Source of the DNA: DATARN01 sp963851105
GTDB lineage: Bacteria; Actinomycetota; Acidimicrobiia; Acidimicrobiales; Palsa-688
Direction of reading: 5' to 3'
Assembly (NCBI GenBank): GCA_963851105.1
Contig: CAWKNP010000003.1
Coordinates: 190,436-254,435, forward strand
Length of the DNA stretch: 64,000 nucleotides
Positions 45,884-54,580 of this stretch are shown here, piece after piece. A program made the translations under genes and the position numbers. Positions within the stretch are counted from its first letter, which is position 1. Every line of letters starts with the position of its first letter. The notes under the pieces are model-generated. The model was not told the DNA's origin. It saw nothing but the letters and a program-made list of their open reading frames with translations, and ran no database searches.

Positions 45884-47176
45884 CTAGGACTTCGCGGCGC
45901 GGAATCCGGCGTCGAGGTCGGCGAGGATGTCCTCGATCGTCTCGACACCGACCGACAGGCGGACCAGGTCGGGGGTGACTCCGGTCGTCGCCTGCTCGGC
46001 CTCGGTGAGCTGGGAGTGCGTTGTCGTGGCGGGGTGGATGACCAGGCTCCGTACGTCGCCCACGTTGGCCACGTGGCTGTGCAGCTCTAAGGCGTCGACG
46101 AAGTTGCGGCCCGCCTTGGCGCCGCCGTTGATCCCGAAGCTCAGGATCGACCCGGCACCGCGGGGAAGGAGTTCCTGAGCCCGGGCATACCAGCGGGAGG
46201 AGGGGAGTCCGGGGTAGGTGACCCAGCGGACCTCGTCGCGCCCTTCGAGGAACTCGGCCACCGCCTGGGCGTTTTGGACATGGCGCTCCATGCGCAGGCT
46301 GAGGGTCTCGACGCCTTGGATGAACAGGAAGGCATTGAGCGGGGCGATGGCGGGGCCGAGGTCACGCAGACCCTGGACCCGGACCTTGGCGATGAAAGCG
46401 CCCGGTCCCAGGGCTTCCCAATACTTGAGCCCGTGATAGCTGGGGTCGGGTTCGGTAAAGCTCGGATGGCGACCGCTGGCGCCGAAGTCGAAGTTGCCCG
46501 AGTCGACGATGATCCCGCCGATGGCGGTGCCGTGGCCGCCGATGAACTTGGTGGCGGAGTGCACGACGATGTCGGCGCCGTGCTCGAACGGCCGATTGAG
46601 ATACGGCGTCGCCAGCGTGTTGTCGACGATCAGAGGCACCTGGCGCTCGTGGCCCACCCGGGAGATGCCCGGGATGTCGAGGACGTCACCTCGGGGGTTG
46701 CCGATGGTCTCGCCGTAGAACGCCCGGGTGTTGGGACGCACCGCCGCCGCCCAGGCATCCAGATCGTCGGGGTCGTCGACGAACGATACGTCGATACCCA
46801 GCTTGGGCAGCGTGTAGTGGAACAGGTTGTACGTCCCCCCGTACAACGAGGAGGACGAAACGATGTGACCGCCGGTGTCGGTGAGGCCAAGGATGGCCAG
46901 CGTCTGCGCCGCCTGGCCGGAGGCCACTGCCAGCGCGCCAACACCTCCTTCGAGGTTGGCCACCCGTTCCTCCAGCACCGCTTGGGTCGGGTTCATGATG
47001 CGGGTGTAGATGTTTCCCGGCTCGCCGAGGGCGAACAGGGCCGCGGCATGGTCGGTGTCGCGGAACTGGTAGCTCGTCGTCTGGTAGATCGGAACCGCTC
47101 GGGCTCCCGTAGTGGGATCGGGCGATGCTCCGGCGTGGATCTGGCGGGTCTCGAATCCTCGGGCGTCAGCAGGCAT
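45884..47176 (-). CDS. metY: O-acetylhomoserine sulfhydrylase (PLP)
   Basis: About 430 residues from ATG at 47176, which gives the usual N-terminus GFETRQIHAGASPDPTTGARAVPIYQTTSYQF. A TTG at 47212, overlapping the upstream ABC gene stop and preceded by GGAG, is an alternative that adds 12 residues. The PLP-lysine motif is VHSATKFIGGHGTAIGG. It makes homocysteine from O-acetylhomoserine and sulfide. No S-box riboswitch is possible in the few bases upstream. Confidence 0.93.
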   Translation of the reverse strand: MPADARGFETRQIHAGASPDPTTGARAVPIYQTTSYQFRDTDHAAALFALGEPGNIYTRIMNPTQAVLEERVANLEGGVGALAVASGQAAQTLAILGLTDTGGHIVSSSSLYGGTYNLFHYTLPKLGIDVSFVDDPDDLDAWAAAVRPNTRAFYGETIGNPRGDVLDIPGISRVGHERQVPLIVDNTLATPYLNRPFEHGADIVVHSATKFIGGHGTAIGGIIVDSGNFDFGASGRHPSFTEPDPSYHGLKYWEALGPGAFIAKVRVQGLRDLGPAIAPLNAFLFIQGVETLSLRMERHVQNAQAVAEFLEGRDEVRWVTYPGLPSSRWYARAQELLPRGAGSILSFGINGGAKAGRNFVDALELHSHVANVGDVRSLVIHPATTTHSQLTEAEQATTGVTPDLVRLSVGVETIEDILADLDAGFRAAKS

Positions 47177-47208
47177 ACCCTCGATGCTCCCAAACCCGAC
47201 CAAATCTG

Positions 47209-47877
47209 TCAACTATCTCCGAAAGTGGCGACGCGCCCGATCGTCCGGCGGATGGCCGGTTTGCCGTCCAGCGCCGGGAGTGCCGTCTGGCGCGTCGCGA
47301 TCAGGCAAGCAGCGCCCTGGGTCACGGCTTCCAGCAGGAGGCCGGCGATCACGCCGGCGTTGCGGTCGTCCTGATGGCCCGTGGGTTCGTCGGCCAGGAT
47401 GACCGTGGGGCGCGTGGCGAGCGCCCTGGCGACCATGACCCGTTGCTGCTCGCCGACGGAGATCTGGTCCACGAGGCGTTCCAGGAGATGGGCCAGACCC
47501 AACCGCTGCAGTGTCTCGGTCATCGCCACGTCGAGACGAGGCGGTCGTCGGTGGTCGGCGCCCCGCAAGGGCAGGGTGATGTTCTCGACCACGGTGAGCT
47601 CGTCGAGGAGGGCCAGTGTCTGGGGGATCACCGCCACCTCCGACCAGGAGGGGGGCCGGCCGGTGGCGCTGGGCCAGGAAATGGTGCCCCGATCGGGTTG
47701 CTCCCAGCCCGCCAGCAGGTGGACGATAGCCGTCTTGCCGCTGCCCGACGGGCCGTGAAGGGCGACGAGCGTGCCTGCGGCCAGTGTGAGGTCGAAGTCC
47801 TCGACCGCGGTCACCGGGCCGGTCGAGCTCCGGTACGTCTTGGCGACGCCGGTCGCCACGATCGCGGGGCCCGTCAT
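47209..47877 (-). CDS. ABC exporter ATPase (MacB/LolD type), second
   Basis: 222 residues, single ABC domain: Walker A GPSGSGKTAI, signature ISVGEQQRVMVARAL, Walker B VILADEPTGH. The D-loop region reads HQDDRNAG. It follows another ATPase gene and an FtsX permease gene on the same strand, so it is probably part of one export or envelope-remodelling complex. Confidence 0.9.
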   Translation of the reverse strand: MTGPAIVATGVAKTYRSSTGPVTAVEDFDLTLAAGTLVALHGPSGSGKTAIVHLLAGWEQPDRGTISWPSATGRPPSWSEVAVIPQTLALLDELTVVENITLPLRGADHRRPPRLDVAMTETLQRLGLAHLLERLVDQISVGEQQRVMVARALATRPTVILADEPTGHQDDRNAGVIAGLLLEAVTQGAACLIATRQTALPALDGKPAIRRTIGRVATFGDS

Positions 47878-47920
47878 GGCCGCCCTGTCCTCGGCACCGG
47901 GGCGGTCACCGTCGCCGGTG

Positions 47921-48751
47921 TCATGGTTGCCGCAGGGTGATGACCTCGCCCGCGACGACGATCTCGGCGACGCGGCCGGGAAGCTGGCGGAGGGCCTCTT
48001 CGGGCAGAAGGACCCGCCCGGCGGGGTCGACGGCCACGCGGAGGGGACCGGTCGCCGACTTGGTGGCGGCTAGCACGCCGTGGCGGATCACCAGGACCTG
48101 GTCGGCCCGGTCGGTCAGGACGGGATCATGGGACGAAACGACGAACGTCTGCCCAGCCCGGGTGAGGCGGCCGATGCTGGCGGCCACGGCGGCGGCGCCG
48201 TCGGGGTCGAGGTCGGCGGTGGGTTCGTCGGCGATGACCAGCGCCGGGTTGCCGGCCACCGCCATGGCGACGGCCAGGCGTTGCTGCTGGCCGTCGGAGA
48301 GCTCGTCGGGTCGCCGGTCGGCGGCGTCGCCCAAGGTGGCGGCAGCCAGCAACTCGTCGATGTCCAACGCCGCGCTCGTGCCCCGCATCTGCCACGCCAA
48401 CCGCAAGTGGCCGGCGACGGTCAGGTAGTCGATCAGGTTGTCCGCCGGGCGCTGGAACACATAGCCGATCTGCTGGGCCACAAGCCGGCGCCGGACCCGC
48501 GCCGAGAGGTGCGAGGTCGGGCGGCCGGCGATGGTGATCTGTCCCGCGCTCGGTGCCTCGAGGCAGGCCAGGAGCCGCAGCAGGGTCGACTTGCCGGCTC
48601 CCGAGGCCCCGATGACCGCCGTCAGGGTCCCTGACCCGAAGGTGGCATCGATGCCCCGCAACACCGTGACGCCGCCTCGGTCGGACGGATAGATCTGCAC
48701 CACATCGGTGCAGGCGGCGGCCAGCACCGCAGGGTGCTCAGCGAGCATCAC
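47921..48751 (-). CDS. ABC exporter ATPase (MacB/LolD type), first
   Basis: 276 residues: Walker A GASGAGKSTL, signature LSDGQQQRLAVAMAV, Walker B LVIADEPTADLDPDGA, switch His in VVSSHDP. The C-terminal ~45 residues (PAGRVLLPEEALRQLPGRVAEIVVAGEVITLRQP) are an extra beta-like domain. Its start overlaps the permease gene by 14 nt. Having two unequal ATPases beside one permease suggests a heterodimeric motor. Confidence 0.9.
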   Translation of the reverse strand: MMLAEHPAVLAAACTDVVQIYPSDRGGVTVLRGIDATFGSGTLTAVIGASGAGKSTLLRLLACLEAPSAGQITIAGRPTSHLSARVRRRLVAQQIGYVFQRPADNLIDYLTVAGHLRLAWQMRGTSAALDIDELLAAATLGDAADRRPDELSDGQQQRLAVAMAVAGNPALVIADEPTADLDPDGAAAVAASIGRLTRAGQTFVVSSHDPVLTDRADQVLVIRHGVLAATKSATGPLRVAVDPAGRVLLPEEALRQLPGRVAEIVVAGEVITLRQP

Positions 48752-51395
48752 GCAGTAGCTCGGGGAGACTCCGGGCCCGGGAAGACCGTTCCACCACGGC
48801 GCTGAGTGCGATCGCGGCTAGCGCGGCGCCGGCCACGCAGGCCACGGCGGCCGCGGCGTCGAAACGGAACAGCGGCGCTGGCGGGCTGTTGGGCAATGGA
48901 TCGAGCTGGGAGAAGATGAGTACCACCGCGACCCAGGCGAGCGTTACGCCGGCCACGACGCCACTCGCCAACAGCGCCGTCACCTCGGCCAGCGTGGCCC
49001 GGCGGGCGCTGCGAGCGGTGACGCCGAGTCGCAGGGCCACGGCGGTGCCGAGGCGCCGGCGCCGAGAGTTCGCCGCGAAGTACAAGCCGATCCCGCACAC
49101 GGTCACCGCGCCCGCCGCCAACCCGATGAGTTGCAGGTAGTCGAGGGCCCAGAGCTGCGGTTGCAGCGATGAGCCGGCGACGGCGGCGGCCGCCCGGGTG
49201 GTGGCGTTTATGGGCAGACCGGCGAGGGCGAGTCGCCCCGACAGGCCGGCGTCGGTGCTGTTGACCCAGATTTGGGGTGCGGAGCTGACTCCGACGGCGG
49301 CCAGCACCGAACGGTCGACCACCAGCAGGCTGCGCCCGGTCTGCTGGCCGGGGAAGGCGGTGACGCGGGCGACCACCTGGGCCGGCAATGAAACCGATCC
49401 CTTGTCGCCGGAAAGGGCGATTGTCAGGTCGTCGGGCACCGCCCGACCGACGGTGATGACCGGAACCCGTCCCCCGACCGGTCCCGCTGCCAACCGGCGG
49501 AGCAGGGCAGGCAGGGATTGTGAGGCGAAGCTCGACTCCCAAAAGGCGGCCCGGGCGAAGGTGGCGGGATCGACCCCGATGACCGCGGCCGCGACGTGGC
49601 CCTCGGTGGTGATGTCCTCCCCGGTCACCGTCACCAACGTGGCGTGGCCCGCGGCCGGGTCGCCGGCGGGCACCCCGACGGCTGTGCGGAGGTTGAAGAC
49701 CTGCGCCGCTCCGGGCGCCAGCGTCGCCTTGGCGCCCACCGTGGCTCGCAACGACGCCGCCAGGGAGGCGCCGAACATCACGATCCCGATGGAGACGGCG
49801 GCGGCGGTGACCATGGGCGCGGCCCGCCAGCGCCCCGCCGCCAGGCGCCGCGCCGCCAACCATAGCGATGTCGGCAGGTGGCGGGCGGCGGCGTCGAGCA
49901 GCCGCCGCGACAGCAGCAGGCGGGCGATCAGACCGGCGGAGCAGGCCAGCATGAGCACGGGAAACAGCAGCACCAAGCCGTCGACGCGCGGCGCCGTGGC
50001 GGAGGCGACGACGGCGCTACCGCGGGTCCGCAACTCGTAATACGCGGCCGCGGCCAATGCGGCCGCGATGAGCTCCCAGAGCGGCAAGCGTTCCTTTTCC
50101 CCGAGCACGCCGGCACGGACGTCGAGGTGGCGGACCCGGGTGGCCACCACGACGGCCCCGACGCCGAGACCGACGGCGGTGGCGATCAACGCCGAGACGC
50201 ACGCCACCACCACCGCCGATGACTCGGTGGCCGGGCTCGGCCCGAACGCCCGCACCGTCGTTATTGCCACCGCGAGGCCGGCGGCGGCTCCGGCCACGGT
50301 GGGCACCGACAGCTCCAGCACCGCCTTGGCTGCCAAGGCCCACGGCGCCGCCCCGCGCACCGCCAGCATCCGCAGCTCGACCCGGCGCCGTTCGAGCCAG
50401 GTCCCGGTCGCCGCGATGATCACCAGGATGGCCACTGCCACACTGGCCAGGCCGACCGGTCCGACCGCGGAGGCGACGGCGGCGCTGGTGCGCTCGGCGT
50501 GCGCGATGCTGGCCGGCAGGTCGAGGTGGACGGGCCCGTCGCCGAGGACCTGGCCGAGTGCCGAGTTCGGGTCCTGGGCGGCGGCCGCCGCTGCGCCCAG
50601 GCGAGACTGGGCGGTCCTGGCGGCCGAGATCGTCCACGCCGCGCTGGTGGGCGGGTACTCCACCCAGGCCGTGGTCGAGGTGGTGGCGGCTTGGCGCAAG
50701 ACGGCGACCAGGGCCGCCTGATCCATGACCGCCACGGGGGGAGTGGCATTGTTGCCGAACACCTCGATCTGGGGCTGGAGCGAGCACCAGAACTGGTCCC
50801 GCTCGACGAGCAGGTCGCGGAACACGCCTTGGACCGTTAGCACAGCGGTGGTCGCGCCGATGCGTAGTGCGAGATGGTCGCCCGCACCGGCGTGGACCTG
50901 ATTGGCGGTCGTGTCCGGCAACCAGATCCCCGCGGTGGCGACGCGGCTGAGGACGTGGATGTGGGCCGGAGCAGCCCCCGATCGGGCGATCAGGGTGACT
51001 TCCTGGGGTAGGCCGGCGTGGGTGGTGACCACGTCGGCTCGGCCCCCGAACAAGGTGATGACGGCGCTGCCGAGATGCGGGGTGCCCCGCAGGCTGGTGG
51101 CCAGGGCGGTGGTGGAGGCCGCCAGGTCGATTCCGCCGGGCGGGGGCGGAGTCACGCCGGGGAGGGCGGCCTGGCGCACGACCCGGAGTCCGACGTCGTA
51201 GGGGCAGCCGGCGACGAGATCCTGGTGCAGGGCGCCGCTCGTGGCCGACGAGACGAAGACGGGGCGGGAACCGGCGGCCAGCCCGAGGACGATCCCCGCC
51301 ACGCCGAGGCCCGCGAACAGCGCGGGCGAGCGGAACGCCAGGAGGGGTGCCCGGCGCCAGGGGGCCCATTGCAGGAGCCGGGTCCGCCGGGTCAC
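48738..51395 (-). CDS. FtsX/MacB-like ABC transporter permease
   Basis: 885 residues. A first helix (~20-40), a large extracytoplasmic domain (~45-300), three helices and further helix clusters around 380-500, a second external domain (~560-760), and three closing helices make the two-halved FtsX layout. The last segments (GAVTVCGIGLYFAANSRRRRLGTAVALRLGVTARS... and VVAGVTLAWVAVVLIF) are typical. It overlaps the first ATPase gene. Substrate unknown; relatives act in lipoprotein or peptide export and stress response. Confidence 0.88.
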   Translation of the reverse strand: MTRRTRLLQWAPWRRAPLLAFRSPALFAGLGVAGIVLGLAAGSRPVFVSSATSGALHQDLVAGCPYDVGLRVVRQAALPGVTPPPPGGIDLAASTTALATSLRGTPHLGSAVITLFGGRADVVTTHAGLPQEVTLIARSGAAPAHIHVLSRVATAGIWLPDTTANQVHAGAGDHLALRIGATTAVLTVQGVFRDLLVERDQFWCSLQPQIEVFGNNATPPVAVMDQAALVAVLRQAATTSTTAWVEYPPTSAAWTISAARTAQSRLGAAAAAAQDPNSALGQVLGDGPVHLDLPASIAHAERTSAAVASAVGPVGLASVAVAILVIIAATGTWLERRRVELRMLAVRGAAPWALAAKAVLELSVPTVAGAAAGLAVAITTVRAFGPSPATESSAVVVACVSALIATAVGLGVGAVVVATRVRHLDVRAGVLGEKERLPLWELIAAALAAAAYYELRTRGSAVVASATAPRVDGLVLLFPVLMLACSAGLIARLLLSRRLLDAAARHLPTSLWLAARRLAAGRWRAAPMVTAAAVSIGIVMFGASLAASLRATVGAKATLAPGAAQVFNLRTAVGVPAGDPAAGHATLVTVTGEDITTEGHVAAAVIGVDPATFARAAFWESSFASQSLPALLRRLAAGPVGGRVPVITVGRAVPDDLTIALSGDKGSVSLPAQVVARVTAFPGQQTGRSLLVVDRSVLAAVGVSSAPQIWVNSTDAGLSGRLALAGLPINATTRAAAAVAGSSLQPQLWALDYLQLIGLAAGAVTVCGIGLYFAANSRRRRLGTAVALRLGVTARSARRATLAEVTALLASGVVAGVTLAWVAVVLIFSQLDPLPNSPPAPLFRFDAAAAVACVAGAALAAIALSAVVERSSRARSLPELLRDAR

Positions 51396-51547
51396 GGACC
51401 TAGTCTGGCCGATAACCCGTCAGCGGCCGCCCCTGAAACCCGATCGATCGCCGGGTGCCCGCCCCACCCGCGGTCAGCGCCCGCAGATCAGTTCTGGGGC
51501 GCGAACCCGTTGTTTCGATGCCGCCGCGGCAAACGAATCGAACGGCG

Positions 51548-52045
51548 TCAGCCCCGCAGCGTCTGCAGCGCTTCGAGCGCCTTGTCGGCGTGCACCGACA
51601 TGCGGACCTCGCTCTTGACGACGTCGATGACGCGGCCGTCGCGGCCCACGACGAAGGTTGCCCGCTTTGTCGGCAGGGGCCCACTGCGGTGAACGCCAAA
51701 GAGCTTGGCCACGGTGTTGTCCGGGGCGTCGGACAGCAGCGGGTAGTCGAAGTCGTACTTGTCGCCGAACTGCTTCTGCTTGGCCACAGTGTCGTGGCTG
51801 ATGCCGAGGCGCTGGGCGCCGACCGCCTCGAACTCCGCCTTCATGTCGCGGAAGTGGCAACTCTCGATCGTGCAGCCGGGCGTCATGGCGCCGGGGTAGA
51901 AGAACACCACGACCGGTCCTGCGGCCAGGAATTCACTGAACCGCCGGCGCCTCCCGGTCTGGTCAGGCAAGTCGAAGTCGGGAACCACATCACCGGTGCG
52001 CACGGCGGCGATGGTAGGCACCCCGTCGCCGCTATCTGCCTCCAT
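51548..52045 (-). CDS. bcp: thiol peroxidase of the Bcp/PrxQ type
   Basis: 165 residues. Peroxidatic Cys and second Cys form the Bcp pattern TPGCTIESC, with the preceding Pro and Thr conserved. Also present are FFYPGAMTPGC, SHDTVAKQKQFGDKYDFDYPLLSD and ATFVVGRDGRV. It reduces peroxides using thioredoxin in the cytoplasm. The first ~15 residues are poorly conserved, so a later GTG (52000) could be the true start. Confidence 0.92.
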   Translation of the reverse strand: MEADSGDGVPTIAAVRTGDVVPDFDLPDQTGRRRRFSEFLAAGPVVVFFYPGAMTPGCTIESCHFRDMKAEFEAVGAQRLGISHDTVAKQKQFGDKYDFDYPLLSDAPDNTVAKLFGVHRSGPLPTKRATFVVGRDGRVIDVVKSEVRMSVHADKALEALQTLRG

Positions 52046-52067
52046 CCGACCCTGGGCCGCCAGAAGC

Positions 52068-52556
52068 TCACAGGAGCCGCTGCATCAGGGCGACGTCAAG
52101 CCAACGCCCGAATTTGCGCCCGACCTCGCGCTCCACGCCGACCAGCTGGAATCCGCAGGAGGTGTGGATCGCGATCGACGCGGCATGACCGTCGACGATC
52201 CGGGCCATCACGGCGTGAAAGCCGTGGGCGCCGACAACCGTTATGAGATCGGTGAGCAGCAGGCGGCCAATGCCCTGGCCCCGCCGGTCGCTGCGCACGT
52301 AGACAGAGTCCTCGACGGTGGTCGAGTAGGCCGGGCGGCTCCGGTACGGCGAGACCGAGGCGAACCCGACCACCTCGCCGGCGTCGTCGACGGCCACGAT
52401 GGCGGGATGGGCGCCGCGATGGTCGGCCAACCACGCCAGCTGCTCCTCGGGGGAACGGGGCACCATGTCGAAGGTGACGGTCGAGCCCACCACCTCGGCG
52501 TTGTAGATCGCCCGCGTCGCCTCGGCGTCGTCGATCGTCGCCAGGCGGGTGTGCAT
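52068..52556 (-). CDS. GNAT-family N-acetyltransferase (phosphinothricin-type)
   Basis: 162 residues from ATG at 52556, which gives the family N-terminus (HTRLATIDDAEATRAIYNAEV). The acetyl-CoA loop is VRSDRRGQGIGRLLLTDLI. VEDSVYVRSDRRGQGIG, HTSCGFQLVGVEREVGRKFGRWLDVALMQ match the phosphinothricin/amino-acid acetyltransferase subgroup. Substrate not determined. Confidence 0.87.
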   Translation of the reverse strand: MHTRLATIDDAEATRAIYNAEVVGSTVTFDMVPRSPEEQLAWLADHRGAHPAIVAVDDAGEVVGFASVSPYRSRPAYSTTVEDSVYVRSDRRGQGIGRLLLTDLITVVGAHGFHAVMARIVDGHAASIAIHTSCGFQLVGVEREVGRKFGRWLDVALMQRLL

Positions 52557-52647
52557 CTGTCGCACGCTACCCAGCGCCAGCGGGCACCCGCCCGGGCCTG
52601 GCCGCGGCTGGACTACCATGCCTGGGTTACCCCATGCCGGGTCGACC

Positions 52648-52720
52648 GCCCCCTTAGCTCAGTCGGCAGAGCACAGCCATGGTAAGGCTGGTGTCGTCGG
52701 TTCGATTCCGACAGGGGGCT
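52648..52720 (+). tRNA. tRNA-Thr (GGT)
   Basis: 73 nt. Acceptor GCCCCCT/AGGGGGC, anticodon stem CAGCC/GGCTG with loop ATGGTAA (anticodon GGT), T arm GTCGGTTCGATTCCGAC. It opens the tRNA/rpmG/secE block. Confidence 0.93.
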
Positions 52721-52745
52721 CGCCCCACCAACTACAAACCACCAG

Positions 52746-52818
52746 GGCGGCGTAGCTCAGTAGGCAGAGCAAACGGCTCATAATCGTTAGGTCGTCGGTT
52801 CAAGTCCGACCGCCGCTA
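52746..52818 (+). tRNA. tRNA-Met (CAT), elongator type
   Basis: 73 nt. Acceptor GGCGGCG pairs with CGCCGCT (one G-T pair at the end), anticodon loop CTCATAA, T arm GTCGGTTCAAGTCCGAC. It lacks the GGG/CCC anticodon stem of initiator tRNA. A lysidine-modified tRNA-Ile is a less likely alternative. rpmG follows 29 bp downstream. Confidence 0.9.
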
Positions 52819-52847
52819 CCGACCCCAGATCACCCCCAAGGAGAGCA

Positions 52848-53012
52848 GTGGCAAAGAACGAGAAGCGGGTGAAGGTCACCCTGGCCTGCGACGTCTGCAA
52901 ACGGCGCAACTACATCACCATGAAGAACAAGCAGAACGATCGCGAGCGCATCGAGCTCAAGAAGTACTGCAAGTGGGAGCGGCAACACACCACCCACAAG
53001 GAGACCAGGTAG
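52848..53012 (+). CDS. rpmG: 50S ribosomal protein L33 (bL33)
   Basis: 54 residues, GTG start with AAGGAG upstream, read directly from the sequence. It runs AKNEKRVKVTLACDVCKRRNYITMKNK through IELKKYCKWERQHTTHKETR. The first zinc pair CDVC and the third Cys are present, but the fourth position of the usual CxxC pair is Glu (CKWE), so the zinc site is incomplete. The ECF sigma gene follows 53 bp later. Confidence 0.95.
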   Translation: MAKNEKRVKVTLACDVCKRRNYITMKNKQNDRERIELKKYCKWERQHTTHKETR

Positions 53013-53065
53013 TCGTCGCCGACGACCAGGTAACCCGTGCAGCCCTTCCCGAGTCTCATCAGGTG

Positions 53066-53659
53066 ATGCCACCGGATCTCACCGGCTTGGTCACTGCGGC
53101 CAGGTCAGGGGACAAGTCGGCATTCGACGAGCTGGTCAAAGCCACTTACGCCGACATGTACACGCTGGCCTACCGACTTACGGGAAACGAAGAGGACGCA
53201 CGCGACGTGGTCCAAGACGCCTATCTCCGGGCTTACCGTGGCCTGAAGCACTTCCGCGGCGACGCCCGCTTCACCACCTGGATGTACCGCATCACCGCCA
53301 ACTGCTCGTCCACCCACCTGGCCAAGCGGTCCCGCAACCGCCATGACGACCTCGATGACACCGCCGAGATCATCGACATCGACCCCGGCCACGACCCCGA
53401 ACGCCAAGCCGAGTACAGCTTCGAGCGCGATCAGTTGGCCGCCGCCCTCGCCGAGCTGCCACCGCGCCTGCGGGCGGTCATCGTGCTGCGCGATGTCTAC
53501 GACCTCTCCCACGGGTCGATCGCAACCGAACTCGGGATCACCGAGGCGGCCGCCAAGGTCCGCCTCCACCGGGCCCGTCGCAAGCTCCGCGAGCGGCTGT
53601 TCCCCGCCCGCTCCCACCCCGTTGTCGAGGAGGAGGAAGGTGACGCCCGTGCTGTCTGA
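53066..53659 (+). CDS. ECF-type RNA polymerase sigma factor
   Basis: 197 residues from ATG at 53066; the longer frame would overlap rpmG. Region 2: ELVKATYADMYTLAYRLTGNEEDARDVVQDAYLRAYRGLKHFRGDARFTTWMYRITANC. Region 4: LPPRLRAVIVLRDVYDLSHGSIATELGITEAAAKVRLHRARRKLRERLF. It overlaps a zinc-finger anti-sigma gene by 20 nt, so the two form a regulatory pair as in SigH/RshA-like systems. Its location between rpmG and secE is noteworthy. Confidence 0.92.
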   Translation: MPPDLTGLVTAARSGDKSAFDELVKATYADMYTLAYRLTGNEEDARDVVQDAYLRAYRGLKHFRGDARFTTWMYRITANCSSTHLAKRSRNRHDDLDDTAEIIDIDPGHDPERQAEYSFERDQLAAALAELPPRLRAVIVLRDVYDLSHGSIATELGITEAAAKVRLHRARRKLRERLFPARSHPVVEEEEGDARAV

Positions 53660-54065
53660 GCATCGGGAACACCAGTGGCGCACCGCCCGGCGCCTGACGT
53701 GTGAGGAAGTGGCCGCCGCCCTGCCCGCCATCGTCGACGGCAACGAGCGGGCGGACCGCCGCGTCGAGCACCACGTGGCGACCTGCCTGCGTTGCCAGGC
53801 CGAGCTGGTCCACTACCGCCGCCTGCTGCGGGCACTGCGCCAGCTGCGCACCGAGTACCTCGAGCCGGCGCCGGGCGTGCTGAGCGGGATCCTGGCGACG
53901 ATCGAGGAGGCGGGCGAGCAGGGCGCCATCCGCTCGCTCCTGTCCGGCCGCCGGGCCGCCTACATCGGCGGCGTCGCCGTGGCCGCCACCGCCGCGGGGG
54001 CGGCGGGGACAATCGTGCTGGTGACCCGGGCCTCGGCGCGCCGGCGCATGCCACTCGCCGGCTAG
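53640..54065 (+). CDS. membrane anti-sigma factor with zinc motif
   Basis: About 141 residues from GTG at 53640 (a GTG three codons later is also possible), overlapping the sigma gene. The zinc-associated anti-sigma motif is HHVATCLRCQ (His-x3-Cys-x2-Cys), preceded by LTCEEVAAALPAIVDGNERADRRVE. A single helix near residues 107-130 (AAYIGGVAVAATAAGAAGTIVLVTRA) anchors it, leaving a short basic end outside. It probably holds the upstream ECF sigma inactive until an envelope or redox signal. Confidence 0.88.
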   Translation: MTPVLSEHREHQWRTARRLTCEEVAAALPAIVDGNERADRRVEHHVATCLRCQAELVHYRRLLRALRQLRTEYLEPAPGVLSGILATIEEAGEQGAIRSLLSGRRAAYIGGVAVAATAAGAAGTIVLVTRASARRRMPLAG

Positions 54066-54167
54066 GTCGGGAAAAGGGGTCCGGCGTCCCCCCGTTCTCG
54101 CCGCCGGGGAGAGTGAAAGTCCGGACTTGGATGCTATCCTCGCTCGTGGAGGCCCACCGCCTGCAAT

Positions 54168-54240
54168 AGGGCAGTAGCTCAATTGGTAGAGCACCGGTCT
54201 CCAAAACCGGCGGTTGGGGGTTCGAGTCCCTCCTGCCCTG
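54168..54240 (+). tRNA. tRNA-Trp (CCA)
   Basis: 73 nt. Acceptor AGGGCAG/CTGCCCT, anticodon stem CCGGT/ACCGG with loop CTCCAAA (anticodon CCA), T loop TTCGAGT. It lies just upstream of secE, an arrangement common in bacteria. Confidence 0.94.
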
Positions 54241-54268
54241 CTCCACTCGTCTGGAAGGTCAACGCAAC

Positions 54269-54580
54269 GTGAGCATGAACCGAGAACAAAAGCGGTTGCT
54301 CCAGCGCCAGGGCCAGCTTGGCGCGGACGGCGAGCCGGCAACGCGAAAGCGTGAGCAGACGCGGCCCTCTCCGAGCGCCCAGGCGGCGCAGCGCAGCCGG
54401 GTCAAGCCCCGCGAGTTCCTTCACGAGGTCAACGTCGAGCTCCGCAAGGTGGCGTGGCCCACCCGGGCCGAGACGATCAACTACTCGACCGTCGTGCTCA
54501 TAACCCTTGTCATCCTGATCATCTTGATCTTCTTCCTGGACTACGGCTTCTCCGCCGCCGCCAAATTCCTCTTTAAGTGA
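54269..54580 (+). CDS. secE: preprotein translocase subunit SecE
   Basis: 103 residues, GTG start. A basic, low-complexity N-terminal region (~1-45) is followed by the SecE core PREFLHEVNVELRKVAWPTRAETINYSTVVLITLVILIILIFFLDYGFSAAAKFLF with one membrane helix. It forms the SecYEG channel. Its TGA overlaps the nusG start. Confidence 0.95.
   Translation: MSMNREQKRLLQRQGQLGADGEPATRKREQTRPSPSAQAAQRSRVKPREFLHEVNVELRKVAWPTRAETINYSTVVLITLVILIILIFFLDYGFSAAAKFLFK

Noticed and set aside
47177..47208. SAM riboswitch upstream of metY
   Set aside because: Only about 30 bp separate the metY ATG from the upstream ABC gene, too short for an S-box or SAM-II element, and no matching structure is visible.
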